A stretch of 55,091 nt of DNA from assembly GCA_902619925.1 (NCBI GenBank), contig CACNFY010000008.1, positions 1 to 55,091 on the forward strand. The letters run 5' to 3'. Under the pieces are notes generated by a model that was not told where the DNA came from, did no database searches, and was given only the letters and a program-made list of their open reading frames with translations. Of the stretch, positions 20,255 to 30,443 are shown in pieces; the stretch's first letter is position 1; each line of letters opens with the position of its first letter. Both the position numbers and the translations under genes were made by a program. The DNA is from an uncultured Pelagibacteraceae bacterium (GTDB lineage: Bacteria; Pseudomonadota; Alphaproteobacteria; Pelagibacterales; Pelagibacteraceae).

Positions 20255-21426
20255 CTATCAACCTCTCCAAATACTATGTCCATTGATCCTAAAACAGCTG
20301 GAACATCTGCTAACATATGGCCTTTTATTAAATAATCCATTGCTTGTAGGTGACTAAAACCTGGTGCTCTTATTTTACATTTATAAGGTTTACTAGACCC
20401 ATCCGAGATAAGATAGACTCCAAATTCACCCTTTGGTGCTTCAACAGCAGTATAAATTTCGTCTTTATCTACTCTATAACCTTCGGTAAAAAGTTTGAAA
20501 TGATGGATTAAAGCCTCCATAGACTCTTTAAGTTCTTTTTTTGGTGGTGGTGATATCTTTCCATCATTACTTTTGATTGGACCTTTGGGTAATTGTATAA
20601 GGCACTGATTTATTATTTTTATACTTTCTCTCATTTCCTCTATTCTACAAAGATATCTATCGTAACAATCTCCATTTTTACCTACAGGAATTTTAAATTC
20701 TAAATTATTATAGCAATCATATGGTTGTGACTTTCTTAAATCCCAGGGAACTCCTGAGCCTCTTAACATTACACCTGAGAATGAATAATCTAAAGCATCT
20801 TGTTTAGTAACAATTCCAATATCAACATTTCTTTGTTTAAATATTCTGTTATCTGTTAATAGTGTTTCCAAATCATCAATTATTTTTGGAAAGCTTTCAC
20901 AAAATTTTTTAATATCTGCCTCAAGACCTATTGGAAGATCTTTATGAACACCACCGGCTCTGAAGTAATTAGCATGAAGCCTTGATCCTGAAACTCTCTC
21001 ATAAAAACCCATTAATTTCTCTCTTTCCTCAAAACCCCAAAGCGTTGGTGTTAATGCTCCAACATCCATTGCCTGAGTGGTTACATTTAATAAGTGACTT
21101 AAAATTCTTCCTATTTCACAAAATATCACTCTTAAATATTGTGCCCTAATAGGCACCTCGATTTTAAGTATTCTCTCAATGGCTAAAGCAAATGCATGCT
21201 CCTGATTCATCGGTGCTACATAGTCAAGTCTGTCAAAGTATGGTACTGCTTGAGTATACGTTTTATGCTCTATTAATTTTTCGGTCCCTCTATGAAGTAG
21301 TCCAATGTGCGGATCTGCTTTCTCAACAACTTCTCCATCAAGTTCTAATATAAGTCTTAAAACACCATGTGCTGCAGGATGTTGTGGTCCAAAATTAAGG
21401 TTCATTGTCTTAGTATTTTTGGTCAT
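20251..21426 (-). CDS. nuoD: NADH-quinone oxidoreductase subunit D
   Basis: 49-kDa-type subunit of complex I that forms the quinone site with NuoB. It has 391 residues. The N-terminus carries [14 protein letters not shown] (about residues 12-25). The quinone-site His lies in this stretch, and [12 protein letters not shown] follows. The C-terminus ends [19 protein letters not shown], as is typical. NuoC and NuoD are separate genes, not fused as in E. coli. It overlaps nuoC and nuoE by 4 bases each. Confidence 0.97.
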   Translation of the reverse strand: MTKNTKTMNLNFGPQHPAAHGVLRLILELDGEVVEKADPHIGLLHRGTEKLIEHKTYTQAVPYFDRLDYVAPMNQEHAFALAIERILKIEVPIRAQYLRVIFCEIGRILSHLLNVTTQAMDVGALTPTLWGFEEREKLMGFYERVSGSRLHANYFRAGGVHKDLPIGLEADIKKFCESFPKIIDDLETLLTDNRIFKQRNVDIGIVTKQDALDYSFSGVMLRGSGVPWDLRKSQPYDCYNNLEFKIPVGKNGDCYDRYLCRIEEMRESIKIINQCLIQLPKGPIKSNDGKISPPPKKELKESMEALIHHFKLFTEGYRVDKDEIYTAVEAPKGEFGVYLISDGSSKPYKCKIRAPGFSHLQAMDYLIKGHMLADVPAVLGSMDIVFGEVDR

Positions 21427-22016
21427 TTTTTATCAGTTTGATCCTTTATATATTTTGTTCCCTCCCAAGGGCTTTCATAATCGAAATTTCTAAAGTCTTG
21501 CTCAAGTTTAACGGGCTCATAAATCACTTTTTTGCTCTCTTCATTGTATCTAACTTCATTATGACCAGTTAATGGAAAATCTTTACGTAATGGATGTCCT
21601 TTGAAATTATAATCAGTCAAAATTCTTCTTAGATCTGGATGGTCTTTAAAAGATACTCCATACATGTCAAAAACTTCTCTTTCCATCCAGTTCGCAGATG
21701 GAAAAATAGATGTTAATGAACTAACTATCTCATTTTCTTTGATACTAAATTCAACATTTGCTCTAGAATTATATTCATGGCTCAGAAAAAAATATATCAT
21801 CTTAAATCGCTGGTCTTTTTCAGGATAATCAACAGCTGTAATATCGATTAATTGCTTAAATTTAGTTTTCTCGTTATTTTTCAAAAACATTATTACTTCT
21901 GTAAGATCCTCTGAGTCTATTTTAAATTTAATTTCATTATGATTAATCAACGAATTATTAATTTTGGTAGTAAGATTAGAATTAACAAATTTTTCAATAT
22001 TTTCTAAATTATTCAT
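21423..22016 (-). CDS. nuoC: NADH-quinone oxidoreductase subunit C
   Basis: 30-kDa-type peripheral subunit of complex I, 197 residues. The family signature is visible as [21 protein letters not shown] followed by [12 protein letters not shown]. The N-terminal 100 residues are less conserved. It begins 4 bases after nuoB and overlaps nuoD by 4 bases. Confidence 0.95.
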   Translation of the reverse strand: MNNLENIEKFVNSNLTTKINNSLINHNEIKFKIDSEDLTEVIMFLKNNEKTKFKQLIDITAVDYPEKDQRFKMIYFFLSHEYNSRANVEFSIKENEIVSSLTSIFPSANWMEREVFDMYGVSFKDHPDLRRILTDYNFKGHPLRKDFPLTGHNEVRYNEESKKVIYEPVKLEQDFRNFDYESPWEGTKYIKDQTDKK

Positions 22017-22020
22017 AAGA

Positions 22021-22542
22021 TTATCTTTCTAATGAACCTTTTGTTCTGATTTTTTTTTGCAATTGCAAGATTCCATAAAGTAAAGCCTCAGCAGATGGTG
22101 GACATCCAGGCACATAAATATCAACAGGAACTATTCTATCACAACCTCTTACAACAGAGTAAGAATAATGATAATAACCACCTCCATTAGCGCAGCTACC
22201 CATAGAAATAACATATCTAGGTTCAGGCATTTGATCATAAACTTTTCTAAGAGCTGGTGCCATTTTATTTGTAAGAGTTCCGGCAACTATCATTACATCA
22301 GATTGTCTAGGGCTTGCTCTGGGTGCTGCACCAAAACGTTCTAAATCGTATCTGGGCATTGAGGTTTGCATCATTTCAACAGCACAACATGCTAAACCAA
22401 ATGTCATCCAATGAAGTGACCCAGTTCTTGCCCAATTAACTAAGTTATCCATTGATGTAGTAATAAATCCATTTTCGCTAAAATCTTTTGCAATTTCTTT
22501 GAACTCTGATGGTATTTGATCTTGTTTATCCTGATAATTCAT
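22021..22542 (-). CDS. nuoB: NADH-quinone oxidoreductase subunit B
   Basis: Carries the terminal [4Fe-4S] cluster N2 of complex I. It has 173 residues. The adjacent cluster cysteines are in [10 protein letters not shown], and the others in [10 protein letters not shown] and [14 protein letters not shown]. It starts 1 base after the nuoA stop and lies 4 bases before nuoC. Confidence 0.97.
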   Translation of the reverse strand: MNYQDKQDQIPSEFKEIAKDFSENGFITTSMDNLVNWARTGSLHWMTFGLACCAVEMMQTSMPRYDLERFGAAPRASPRQSDVMIVAGTLTNKMAPALRKVYDQMPEPRYVISMGSCANGGGYYHYSYSVVRGCDRIVPVDIYVPGCPPSAEALLYGILQLQKKIRTKGSLER

Positions 22543-22543
22543 T

Positions 22544-22912
22544 TTATTCCCAATCTAAAGCTCCTTTTTTCCACTCGTATATAAAGCCTATTGTTAAAAT
22601 TGATAAAAAAATCATCATAGAAGTAAATCCAAAAATTCCTATCTTTCCCAATGATATTGCCCAAGGAAATAAAAATGCTATTTCTAAATCAAAAATAATA
22701 AATAGTATAGCAACCAAGTAAAATCTAACATCAAATTCCATTCTTGAATCATTAAAAGGTTCAAAACCACATTCATATGGTGATAGTTTTTCAGGATCGG
22801 GGCTTTTAGGAGAAAAAAAATAATTTAAGATTATAAATCCACAGCTGAGAACTAAAGCTATAAACAAAAACAATACAATGGTAAAATATTCTTCTAAAAA
22901 TACGTTGCTCAT
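22544..22912 (-). CDS. nuoA: NADH-quinone oxidoreductase subunit A
   Basis: Small membrane subunit of complex I, 122 residues with three membrane helices. The conserved loop [16 protein letters not shown] and the [21 protein letters not shown] helix are clear. It is the first gene of the fourteen-gene nuo operon. The 109-base gap upstream, to tRNA-Asp, is the longest gap in this part of the window. It must hold the operon promoter unless the transcript starts further up. Confidence 0.96.
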   Translation of the reverse strand: MSNVFLEEYFTIVLFLFIALVLSCGFIILNYFFSPKSPDPEKLSPYECGFEPFNDSRMEFDVRFYLVAILFIIFDLEIAFLFPWAISLGKIGIFGFTSMMIFLSILTIGFIYEWKKGALDWE

Positions 22913-23021
22913 GGCAATTTATATATATGCTTTTTGTAATTAAATTACAGTGATAATAGGTCTCGAAAATAAGCCTTATTTTATTAAATAAACTAAAAAA
23001 ATGATAATAATTCTCAACTGG

Positions 23022-23099
23022 TGGCGGGAGTGACGGGACTCGAACCCGCGACCTCCTGCGTGACAGGCAGGCGCTCTAACCAAACTGAGCTACACCCCC
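23022..23099 (-). tRNA. tRNA-Asp (anticodon GTC)
   Basis: A full cloverleaf can be folded on the minus strand. The acceptor GGGGGTG pairs with CACTCCC (one G-U pair). The anticodon stem CCTGC/GCAGG encloses CTGTCAC with anticodon GTC, and the T arm is GCGGG-TTCGAGT-CCCGT. The discriminator is G, as expected for Asp, and CCA is encoded. It lies 10 bases after tRNA-Val. Confidence 0.97.
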
Positions 23100-23109
23100 A
23101 ATTTTACTT

Positions 23110-23185
23110 TGGTGGGCGGTAAAGGACTCGAACCTTTGACCCCCTCGGTGTAAACGAGATGCTCTACCAACTGAGCTAACCGCCC
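23110..23185 (-). tRNA. tRNA-Val (anticodon TAC)
   Basis: Complete cloverleaf on the minus strand. The acceptor GGGCGGT pairs perfectly with ACCGCCC. The anticodon stem TCTCG/CGAGG closes the loop TTTACAC with anticodon TAC, and the T arm is AAAGG-TTCGAGT-CCTTT. The discriminator is A and CCA is encoded. It sits between lon and tRNA-Asp. Confidence 0.97.
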
Positions 23186-23239
23186 CAAAATAATCGCCTT
23201 TTTACAACAACAATTTTATAAAGTAAATTAATTTTATTA

Positions 23240-25624
23240 TTAGTTTGTTAGAACTTTCTCAGATTTGTCTTTAGTTTTTGATAAACTATCCACCTCAACC
23301 CACTCTACACGTTTAAATTCTTTAGTAAGAGCAATCTTTAAAACATCATCAACAAATTCAACAGGAGTAATTTTTATATCTTCTTTTACTTTTTTGGGTA
23401 TATCAGCTAAATCTTTTTCATTTTCTTTTGGAATTAATACGTGATTAATACCTGCTCTATGAGCAGCAAGAAGTTTTTCTTTTAAACCTCCAATTTGTAA
23501 TACTTGACCAGTTATAGTTACCTCTCCTGTCATCGCTATTCTTCTATCAACAGGTATTTCCGTTATTGAAGAAACTATAGATGTTACCATTGCAATTCCA
23601 GCAGATGGTCCATCTTTTGGAGTTGCACCTTCAGGCACGTGAATATGAAAATCTTTTTTTTCAAAAGTTGGTGGGATTATACCGTAATCCAAACTTTTTG
23701 ATCTAACAAATGACTTTGCAGCTTTAGCTGACTCTTGCATTACATCTCCAAGTTTACCAGTAATTTGCATCCTACCTTTGCCAGGCATATTCACCGTTTC
23801 AATCTTAAGAATTTCACCACCGAATTCAGTCCAAGCAAGGCCTGTTACAACACCCACTTTATTTTCATTTTCAGCTTCACCATACTTGAATTTTTTTATA
23901 CCTAAGTAATCTGAAATATTTTTGTCATTAACAATTACTTTTGTCTCTTCTTTATTCACTACCTTTTTAACTACTTTACGTGTAATTTTTGAAATTTCTC
24001 TCTCAAGATTTCTTACTCCTGACTCTCTTGTGTAAGATCTTATAATTTCTTTAATAGTTCCATCTTTAATATCTAATTCACCTTCCTTTACGCCATTTTC
24101 TTTTATTTGTTTAGGAAGTAAAAATCTCTCTGAAATATTTATTTTTTCATCTTCTGTATAACCTGGTATTCTTATTACTTCCATTCTGTCGAGCAATGGA
24201 GGAAGAATATTTAATGTATTTGCAGTTGTAACAAACATAACATCAGAAAGATCATAATCTACCTCAAGATAATGATCATTGAACGTTGTATTCTGTTCTG
24301 GATCCAAAGCCTCTAATAAAGCTGATGAGGGATCTCCTCTATAATCATTTCCAACTTTATCAATCTCATCTAATAAAATTAAAGGATTTTTAGTTCCCGC
24401 TTTCTTCATCATTTGTATAATTTTTCCTGGAAGTGAACCAATATATGTTCTTCGATGACCTCTGATTTCTGCCTCATCTCTTACACCTCCTAATGACATT
24501 CTAACAAATTGTCTATTGGTAGATTTAGCTATAGATTTTCCTAAAGATGTTTTACCAACACCTGGAGGACCTACTAAACAAAGTATAGGGCCTTTTATTT
24601 TGTCCATTCTTTTTTGAACTGCTAGAAACTCTATTATTCTTTCTTTTACTTTATCTAAACCAAAATGATCCTTATCAAGGATTTTTAAAGCATTATTTAA
24701 ATCAATATCCACCTTATCTTTTTTAAACCAAGGTAAATCAATCATCCAATCTAAATAGTTTCTTACTACTGTAGCCTCAGCCGACATAGGACTCATATTT
24801 TTTAATTTTTTTAATTCTGACATGCATTTTTTTTGAACCTCTTTAGGCATTTTTGCTTTAAGTATAGATTTTTGTAAATTTGATGTCTCATCTTTTCCAT
24901 CCTCAATCTCACCTAACTCTTTTTGAATTGCTTTGAGTTGCTCATTTAAATAATATTCACGTTGAGTTTTCTCCATTTGAGTTTTTACTCTTCCTCTTAT
25001 TCTTTTTTCTACCCCAATAATACTTGTTTCATTATCCATAATTTTAATGATTGAATTAAGCCTTTTTTTTACATCCAATGTTTCGAATATCTGCTGCTTT
25101 TCTGAAATAGATGAATTTAAATGAGAAGCAATATTGTCAGCTATTTTTGAAGCATCCTTTAATTGTTTTATATTATCTAAAATATCTGAAGATAACTTTT
25201 TATTTACTGAGGTAAGTTTCTCTAATTTTTTAATTGCAGCTAATGCAAGCGGTAATAAATTTTCCTGCTCATCTAAAATATCTTTATTATACTCATAAGA
25301 GCAAGAAATATATTTTTCATCATCATAAAATTCGTTAATTTTAACTCTTTTAGTTCCCTCTACTAAAACCTTTACAGTTCCATCTGGTAATTTAAGCAGT
25401 TGAAGTATGTTGCTTTCACATCCATAATTAAAAATATCATTTTTTTTAGGATCATCTATCTCTGAATTTTTTTGTGTTACCAAAATTATTTTCTTTTGAT
25501 CCTTCATCACCTCATTAAGAGCTGTTATAGACTTATCTCTACCAACAAATAACGGGATGACCATATTTGGAAAAACTACAATATCTCTAAGCGGTAACAG
25601 TGGCAATTTTTGTTTAGTTTCCAT
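23240..25624 (-). CDS. lon: ATP-dependent protease Lon
   Basis: Homohexameric AAA+ serine protease that degrades damaged and regulatory proteins in the cytoplasm. It has an N-terminal substrate domain (LPLLPLRDIVVFPNM at the start). An AAA+ domain follows with Walker A GPPGVGKTS. The protease domain has catalytic Ser674 in PKDGPSAG and Lys717 in GGLKEK. I use the ATG at 25624, giving 794 residues. A TTG six bases upstream is also in frame. No Shine-Dalgarno sequence precedes either start. A possible promoter lies very close upstream. Confidence 0.95.
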   Translation of the reverse strand: METKQKLPLLPLRDIVVFPNMVIPLFVGRDKSITALNEVMKDQKKIILVTQKNSEIDDPKKNDIFNYGCESNILQLLKLPDGTVKVLVEGTKRVKINEFYDDEKYISCSYEYNKDILDEQENLLPLALAAIKKLEKLTSVNKKLSSDILDNIKQLKDASKIADNIASHLNSSISEKQQIFETLDVKKRLNSIIKIMDNETSIIGVEKRIRGRVKTQMEKTQREYYLNEQLKAIQKELGEIEDGKDETSNLQKSILKAKMPKEVQKKCMSELKKLKNMSPMSAEATVVRNYLDWMIDLPWFKKDKVDIDLNNALKILDKDHFGLDKVKERIIEFLAVQKRMDKIKGPILCLVGPPGVGKTSLGKSIAKSTNRQFVRMSLGGVRDEAEIRGHRRTYIGSLPGKIIQMMKKAGTKNPLILLDEIDKVGNDYRGDPSSALLEALDPEQNTTFNDHYLEVDYDLSDVMFVTTANTLNILPPLLDRMEVIRIPGYTEDEKINISERFLLPKQIKENGVKEGELDIKDGTIKEIIRSYTRESGVRNLEREISKITRKVVKKVVNKEETKVIVNDKNISDYLGIKKFKYGEAENENKVGVVTGLAWTEFGGEILKIETVNMPGKGRMQITGKLGDVMQESAKAAKSFVRSKSLDYGIIPPTFEKKDFHIHVPEGATPKDGPSAGIAMVTSIVSSITEIPVDRRIAMTGEVTITGQVLQIGGLKEKLLAAHRAGINHVLIPKENEKDLADIPKKVKEDIKITPVEFVDDVLKIALTKEFKRVEWVEVDSLSKTKDKSEKVLTN

Positions 25625-25640
25625 GGACAATTATATGGTT

Positions 25641-25669
25641 ATTATAAATTATTTTGCAATAGCAATCTA
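25641..25669 (-). promoter_or_regulatory. Candidate promoter for lon
   Basis: On the minus strand a perfect TATAAT (25641-25646) is preceded, after 17 bases, by TAGATT (25664-25669), a weak -35 match. Transcription would begin near 25634, about 10 bases before the lon ATG. That leaves a very short leader without a ribosome-binding site. In such AT-rich DNA this pattern can arise by chance. Confidence 0.35.
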
Positions 25670-25705
25670 TTTGTTATTAACGAATAATATCGATGTTATA
25701 TATTA

Positions 25706-26968
25706 TTAAGCAGCTGATGTTTTATCTGTTTTTGATTTGTTCTTTGAATGTACAATAATTGGTTGAGAGTGTCCTTTAACCGCACCTGAATCAACTACTA
25801 CTTCTTCTATGTTATTTTGACCAGGTAAATCAAACATTGTTTTAAGTAATATACCTTCTAAGATAGATCTTAAACCTCTCGCTCCAGTTTTTTTGCTAAT
25901 AGCTTTTTTGGCAATTTCTTTGACAGCCGCATCTTTAAAATTTAATTTTACTCCCTCTAATTTAAACAATTCTTGATATTGTTTTATCAAGGAATTTTTG
26001 GGTTCAAGTAATATTTTTACTAAAGATTTTTCATCTAAATCGTCCAAGGTTGCTGTAATTGGTAACCTGCCGATAAATTCAGGTATTAAACCATATTTGA
26101 GTAGATCCTCTGGCTCTAAATTTTTCATCCATTCACCAGTTTTCTTATCATCTAAAGTTTTCACTTCAGCCTCAAAACCAATAGATGAACCTTTGTCTCT
26201 TTGTGAAATAATTTTATCAAGTCCTGCAAAAGCTCCTCCGCAAATAAACAAAATATTAGTTGTATCTACTTGCAAAAATTCTTGTTGAGGGTGTTTCCTG
26301 CCCCCTTGTGGTGGAACACTTGCAATTGTTCCTTCCATAATTTTTAAAAGAGCCTGTTGAACGCCTTCACCCGAAACATCTCTTGTGATAGATGGATTTT
26401 CTGATTTCCTACTAATCTTATCTACTTCGTCAATATAAACAATTCCCCTCTGTGCCTTTTCGACATTATAATCAGCAGATTGTAACAATTTTAAAATTAT
26501 GTTTTCAACATCCTCTCCAACATAACCTGCTTCGGTTAACGTTGTTGCATCTGCCATAGTAAACGGCACATCTAAAATTCTTGCTAAAGTTTGTGCTAAT
26601 AAAGTTTTACCACAACCAGTCGGTCCTACTAACATAATGTTAGATTTTGCTAATTCGACAGTTTTACTAGTTTTATTTTCATAATTGAGTCTTTTATAAT
26701 GATTGTGCACTGCTACAGACAAAACTTTTTTTGCATGATCTTGACCAATTACATAGTCATCTAATATTTTACATATATCCTTTGGAGAGGGCAATCCATC
26801 TTGATGTTTTACAAATGTGTCCTTACTTTCCTCTTTAATTATATCCATACAAAGCTCAACACATTCATCGCAAATGAAAACTGTAGGCCCTGCAATTAAT
26901 TTTCTAACTTCGTGCTGGCTTTTTCCACAGAAAGAACAATAAAGAATATTTTTATTATTTGTATTCAT
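25706..26968 (-). CDS. clpX: ClpXP protease ATP-binding subunit ClpX
   Basis: AAA+ unfoldase that feeds substrates into ClpP. The 420-residue protein has an N-terminal zinc-binding domain with Cys11, Cys14, Cys33 and Cys36. Walker A GPTGCGKT and Walker [11 protein letters not shown] follow. The pore loop GYVGEDVE and the ClpP-docking IGF-like loop are in the expected areas (SSIGFEAEV near residue 262 is the IGF tripeptide). It lies between clpP and lon, 89 bases after clpP. A 10-base inverted repeat sits just before its start codon. Confidence 0.96.
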   Translation of the reverse strand: MNTNNKNILYCSFCGKSQHEVRKLIAGPTVFICDECVELCMDIIKEESKDTFVKHQDGLPSPKDICKILDDYVIGQDHAKKVLSVAVHNHYKRLNYENKTSKTVELAKSNIMLVGPTGCGKTLLAQTLARILDVPFTMADATTLTEAGYVGEDVENIILKLLQSADYNVEKAQRGIVYIDEVDKISRKSENPSITRDVSGEGVQQALLKIMEGTIASVPPQGGRKHPQQEFLQVDTTNILFICGGAFAGLDKIISQRDKGSSIGFEAEVKTLDDKKTGEWMKNLEPEDLLKYGLIPEFIGRLPITATLDDLDEKSLVKILLEPKNSLIKQYQELFKLEGVKLNFKDAAVKEIAKKAISKKTGARGLRSILEGILLKTMFDLPGQNNIEEVVVDSGAVKGHSQPIIVHSKNKSKTDKTSAA

Positions 26969-26969
26969 A

Positions 26970-27009
26970 AATTTGTAATCGAATCAATTTTAATACTTTA
27001 TTACAAATT
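26970..27009 (-). repeat. Inverted repeat in the clpX leader
   Basis: AATTTGTAAT (26970-26979 and its exact reverse complement at 27000-27009) forms a 10-base-pair arm with a 20-base loop. The inner arm ends 1 base from the clpX start codon at 26968, so a folded transcript would hold the initiation region. The stem has only two G-C pairs, so it would be weak and may be chance. Confidence 0.35.
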
Positions 27010-27057
27010 AGATCAAGTAATCAAGTTTTGGTTAGTTTGTTGACTATATATTGTGAA

Positions 27058-27669
27058 CTACTCTCTTTTATCCACAACTTTGTCTATTAAGCCAAATTCT
27101 TTGGCCATATCAGGAGTCATAAAGTTATCTCTCTCTAAAGCCACCTTAATTTCATCTGGAGATTTTCCTGTATGTTTAGAATAGATTTCATTTAACCTTT
27201 TTTTTAAAGATAAAACTTCGTTTGCGTGAATTTCGATATCAGTTGCTTGTCCTTGAAAACCTGCAGATGGTTGATGAACCATAATTCTAGAATTGGGTAA
27301 TGAAAATCTTTTGCCTTTACACCCTGCAGACAATAAAAATGAACCCATGCTAGCAGCCTGACCTATACATAATGTGGACACTTCGGGTTTTATATATTGC
27401 ATTGTATCATAAATTCCCAATCCAGCTGTTACCAGTCCACCTGGACTATTTATATACATGAAGATGTCTTTTTTTGGATTTTCAGATTCCAAAAATAACA
27501 TTTGAGCTGTTACTAATGATGCAATGTTATCATTTATTGGTCCCACAACAAAAATAATTCTCTCTTTTAAAAGTCTTGAAAAAATATCATATGCTCTTTC
27601 ACCACGACTAGATTGTTCAACAACCATCGGAATTAAATTTGACATATGTTCACTAATTTTATCTGACAT
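27058..27669 (-). CDS. clpP: ATP-dependent Clp protease proteolytic subunit
   Basis: Serine peptidase that forms the barrel of ClpXP. It has 203 residues. The catalytic triad is visible: Ser107 in GQAASMGS, His132 in VHQPSAGF and Asp181 in [28 protein letters not shown] near the start is typical and defines the mature N-terminus. The tig-clpP-clpX-lon order is widely conserved, and the four gene products work together in protein quality control. Confidence 0.97.
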   Translation of the reverse strand: MSDKISEHMSNLIPMVVEQSSRGERAYDIFSRLLKERIIFVVGPINDNIASLVTAQMLFLESENPKKDIFMYINSPGGLVTAGLGIYDTMQYIKPEVSTLCIGQAASMGSFLLSAGCKGKRFSLPNSRIMVHQPSAGFQGQATDIEIHANEVLSLKKRLNEIYSKHTGKSPDEIKVALERDNFMTPDMAKEFGLIDKVVDKRE

Positions 27670-27707
27670 AATCGATTCGAAACTGATATAATGTATACAA
27701 CTTGTGA

Positions 27708-29159
27708 TTACTTTTTGCTAACTTTTTTTGTTACACTCTTTTTCTTGGTCTGTATCTTAGGTTTTTTTAAATTTTCTTTAAGTTTTTTTTGATTATTACT
27801 CTTTTTAACATTATCATTTTCATGATCGTGTGTATGAGGTGAGAATTTTGATTGTTCTTTTAAATTTTTCTCATTCTCTTCTTTTAAAAATTTTTCAGCC
27901 TCTTCTTTTGTTATTAGTTTTTTATTAATTTTTGCATTTTTTTTGATTTCATTAATAATTTTTTCTTCATAAATATTACTTTTTAAACTATTTAAAGCGG
28001 CTGGATTTTTTTTATAATAATCTTGAATAATTTTCTCTTGGCCAGGCATCATGCCCATCTGTTTTGCTAATGAATTATTTATTTCTTGTTCCGATACTTG
28101 AATCTTTTTTTGTTCTCCATACGCACTTAAAAATAGTCCTGCTTTTATTCTTTTCGTTGCCTCTTTATTTAATTCTTTTGTTTTTTTCTTAACATCTTCA
28201 TCTTTCATACCCTGAGATAATATTTTTACCTCTTGATCGACTAAATTATTTGGTAACTCATTAATTTTAAAATTATCTATTTGGTCTAAAATTTTTCTTT
28301 TACTTATTAAATCTAAAGAGTTTTTAAATTCTTCATTGATTTGTTTTGAAATTAATTCTTTTAAATTACTTAAATCTTTAGCACCAAGATTTTTTGCAAA
28401 TTCATCATTAATTTTTACTTCATCTGGTATTTTAATTGATTGAATTTTACAATTGAAAACAGCTTCTTTATTAGAAACACTTTTGTCTGGAAAATTTTCA
28501 GGAAGTTTAATATTTACATTTTTGTTTTCATTTTTTTTTAATCCAATTAATTGTTTGTCAAAACCCTTAATAAAAAGATCTTTTCCTAGGACTATCTGTG
28601 TATTTGTACCTTTATTATTATTAAAATCTTTGCCCTCAACTTTGGCTTCATAATCAAAAATAATTAAGTCTCCATCTTTTGATACATGGTTTTCCTGTGC
28701 ATCCTTAAAATTATTTTGAGTTTTTGCAATTTGATCGATTCTTTTATCGGTTTCTTTTGAATCAATTTTAACTGTATATTCGTCATATTTAATATTATTA
28801 AAGGACTTTAGATCGATAGTAGGCAATTCAGTTACTGAGATAGTATATTCTAAATCTTTGCCTTCTCCGAAAGATTTTAAATCTATTTTTGGTTGTCCTG
28901 CAGGTTTAATTTTATTTTCTTCTAAAGCTTTAGTTGTTGTATCCTTTAACATTTGGTCAATAACTTCTCCATAAACAGCTTTACCAAATTGTCTTTTCAA
29001 AATATCAATTGGAACCTTTCCAGGTCTGAAACCTTTCAGAACAACATCTTTTTTAATTTCCTCATATTTTTCATTTAGTTGTGAGGAAATTGTTTTTTTA
29101 TCAATTATAACTTTGATATTTTTTTCAAGTCCTTTTTTATTTTCTAAAGTTATTTTCAT
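27708..29159 (-). CDS. tig: Trigger factor
   Basis: Ribosome-associated chaperone and peptidyl-prolyl isomerase. The N-terminal domain includes the ribosome-docking GFRPGKVP motif (about residue 44). The FKBP-like middle domain begins near [13 protein letters not shown], and a helical C-terminal domain follows. The tail is Lys-rich and low in complexity. I start at the ATG at 29159 (483 residues). A GTG at 29195 is in frame but lies inside tRNA-Leu. The ATG is only 6 bases from the tRNA 3' end, so no separate Shine-Dalgarno sequence exists. Confidence 0.93.
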   Translation of the reverse strand: MKITLENKKGLEKNIKVIIDKKTISSQLNEKYEEIKKDVVLKGFRPGKVPIDILKRQFGKAVYGEVIDQMLKDTTTKALEENKIKPAGQPKIDLKSFGEGKDLEYTISVTELPTIDLKSFNNIKYDEYTVKIDSKETDKRIDQIAKTQNNFKDAQENHVSKDGDLIIFDYEAKVEGKDFNNNKGTNTQIVLGKDLFIKGFDKQLIGLKKNENKNVNIKLPENFPDKSVSNKEAVFNCKIQSIKIPDEVKINDEFAKNLGAKDLSNLKELISKQINEEFKNSLDLISKRKILDQIDNFKINELPNNLVDQEVKILSQGMKDEDVKKKTKELNKEATKRIKAGLFLSAYGEQKKIQVSEQEINNSLAKQMGMMPGQEKIIQDYYKKNPAALNSLKSNIYEEKIINEIKKNAKINKKLITKEEAEKFLKEENEKNLKEQSKFSPHTHDHENDNVKKSNNQKKLKENLKKPKIQTKKKSVTKKVSKK

Positions 29160-29165
29160 AAAATT

Positions 29166-29250
29166 TGGTAGGCGAGAAAGGACTCGAACCTTCACATGTT
29201 GCCATATTGGTTCCTAAGACCAACGCGTCTACCAATTCCGCCACTCGCCC
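29166..29250 (-). tRNA. tRNA-Leu (anticodon TAG)
   Basis: An 85-base class II tRNA on the minus strand. The acceptor GGGCGAG pairs with CTCGCCT (terminal G-U). The anticodon stem TTGGT/ACCAA encloses CTTAGGA with anticodon TAG. A long variable arm (around TGGCAACATGTGA) and the T arm AAGG-TTCGAGT-CCTT follow. The discriminator is A and CCA is encoded. It lies 6 bases upstream of the tig start codon on the same strand. Confidence 0.95.
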
Positions 29251-29329
29251 AATTTTTTTAAGCTTTATATATTATAGAACTAATTTGTCCAACGTGAATA
29301 ATTGTGTAAAATAATGTATATTTAAAACT

Positions 29330-29587
29330 ATGAAGGTTTCTCCGTGTATAAGTATATGTAAAACTGATCTATTAACTGGGTATTGCTATGGATGTGGTAG
29401 AACAAAAAAAGAAATAGAAATGTGGAAAGGTGAAAATACAACTGACGAATGGAAAGAGAGAAATTTAAAAGAAATACAAGACAGAATGACTGGTTGGCAA
29501 CTTAAAAGCTTTAAACAGTCTTATGACTTTAAGATAAAAAACGGTATATCACTAGTAAAGAAAAAAAAACTAGAGGAGATTGAATGA
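29330..29587 (+). CDS. DUF1289 family protein
   Basis: Small cytoplasmic protein of 85 residues. The DUF1289 signature fills the N-terminal half: PCISICK, TGYCYGCGRTKKEIEMW. Four Cys (6, 10, 18, 21) are likely to bind a metal ion. The family has no established function that I can state. The stop codon overlaps the ATG of the next small gene (ATGA), so the two are probably co-translated. Confidence 0.88.
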   Translation: MKVSPCISICKTDLLTGYCYGCGRTKKEIEMWKGENTTDEWKERNLKEIQDRMTGWQLKSFKQSYDFKIKNGISLVKKKKLEEIE

Positions 29588-29754
29588 GCAAAACAACTTT
29601 AGTGGTTATTGTTTATGTATTAGGAGTAGTATTAGGTGCTTTTTTTTTAGACATCTGGGGTGCAGAAACTAACATGAAAAAAGGTTTCTTAGCTTTAGGA
29701 TGGACTGCAATTTTTCTTATAAGTATTATGCTTGTTGACAGAGATAAAGACTAA
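29584..29754 (+). CDS. Small two-helix membrane protein, unknown
   Basis: 56-residue protein starting at an ATG that overlaps the stop of the DUF1289 gene by 4 bases. Two hydrophobic segments are visible: residues 5-22 (TLVVIVYVLGVVLGAFF) and 35-51. A short acidic-basic tail (DRDKD) follows. Overlap coupling and normal local codon use support a real gene. I do not recognise a family. Confidence 0.7.
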   Translation: MSKTTLVVIVYVLGVVLGAFFLDIWGAETNMKKGFLALGWTAIFLISIMLVDRDKD

Positions 29755-29765
29755 TAAATTCATAA

Positions 29766-30443
29766 ATGATTTCTGATTTCGAGAAACTTAACAAAAAAAT
29801 TGTTAAATGTAATAAGTGCCCTAGATTAATAACTTTCAGAAAAAAAATTTTAAAAAATAAAAGAAAACAATTTGAAAATGAAAAATACTGGGGAAAACCT
29901 ATAACAGGTTTTGGAGATGTAGGAGCTGAAATTTTATTTGTCGGTTTAGCTCCTGCAGCACATGGCGGCACAAGGACCGGAAGAGTGTTCACAGGGGATA
30001 AATCTTCAGAATTTTTATATAAATGTTTATACAATGCAAAAATATCAAATAAAAGTAAATCAGAGTATAAAAATGATGGATTAAGTCTTAACAATGCTTT
30101 TATAACAGCTGCACTGAAATGTGTTCCCCCTCAAGACAAACCTGAAAAGAATGAATTAAATAATTGTTTTAAATTTTTTAAGCAAGAAATTATTTTACTA
30201 TCTAATTTAAAAATTATTGTTGCACTTGGAAAAATAGCATTTGATACGTGTATAAATTTTTATAAAACAAATTTTAATTTAAATTCTAATTTTCAGTTTA
30301 AACATGGAAAAATTTATACACTTCCAAATAATTTATTATTAGTAGGTTGCTATCACCCTAGTCCTAGAAATGTTAATACAGGAAGAATAAACGAAAAAAA
30401 AATGACAAATTTATTTAAACGCATAAAAAAAAGTATTATTTAG
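29766..30443 (+). CDS. Family 5 (UDGb-type) uracil-DNA glycosylase
   Basis: DNA repair enzyme that removes uracil and some other deaminated bases. It has 225 residues. The N-terminal KCNKCPRL holds two of the four Cys expected for an [4Fe-4S] cluster, and further Cys lie in ALKCVPP and NNCFKFF. Motif 1 is GLAPAAHGGTRTGRVFTGD, and motif 2 is CYHPSPRNVNTGR. In motif 1 the second part differs from family 4 enzymes and matches UDGb. Its end overlaps the convergent thioesterase gene by 8 bases. Confidence 0.9.
   Translation: MISDFEKLNKKIVKCNKCPRLITFRKKILKNKRKQFENEKYWGKPITGFGDVGAEILFVGLAPAAHGGTRTGRVFTGDKSSEFLYKCLYNAKISNKSKSEYKNDGLSLNNAFITAALKCVPPQDKPEKNELNNCFKFFKQEIILLSNLKIIVALGKIAFDTCINFYKTNFNLNSNFQFKHGKIYTLPNNLLLVGCYHPSPRNVNTGRINEKKMTNLFKRIKKSII

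Noticed and set aside
29160..29195. Upstream extension of trigger factor to a GTG at 29195
   Set aside because: The added codons lie inside tRNA-Leu, and the family-like protein begins at the ATG at 29159.
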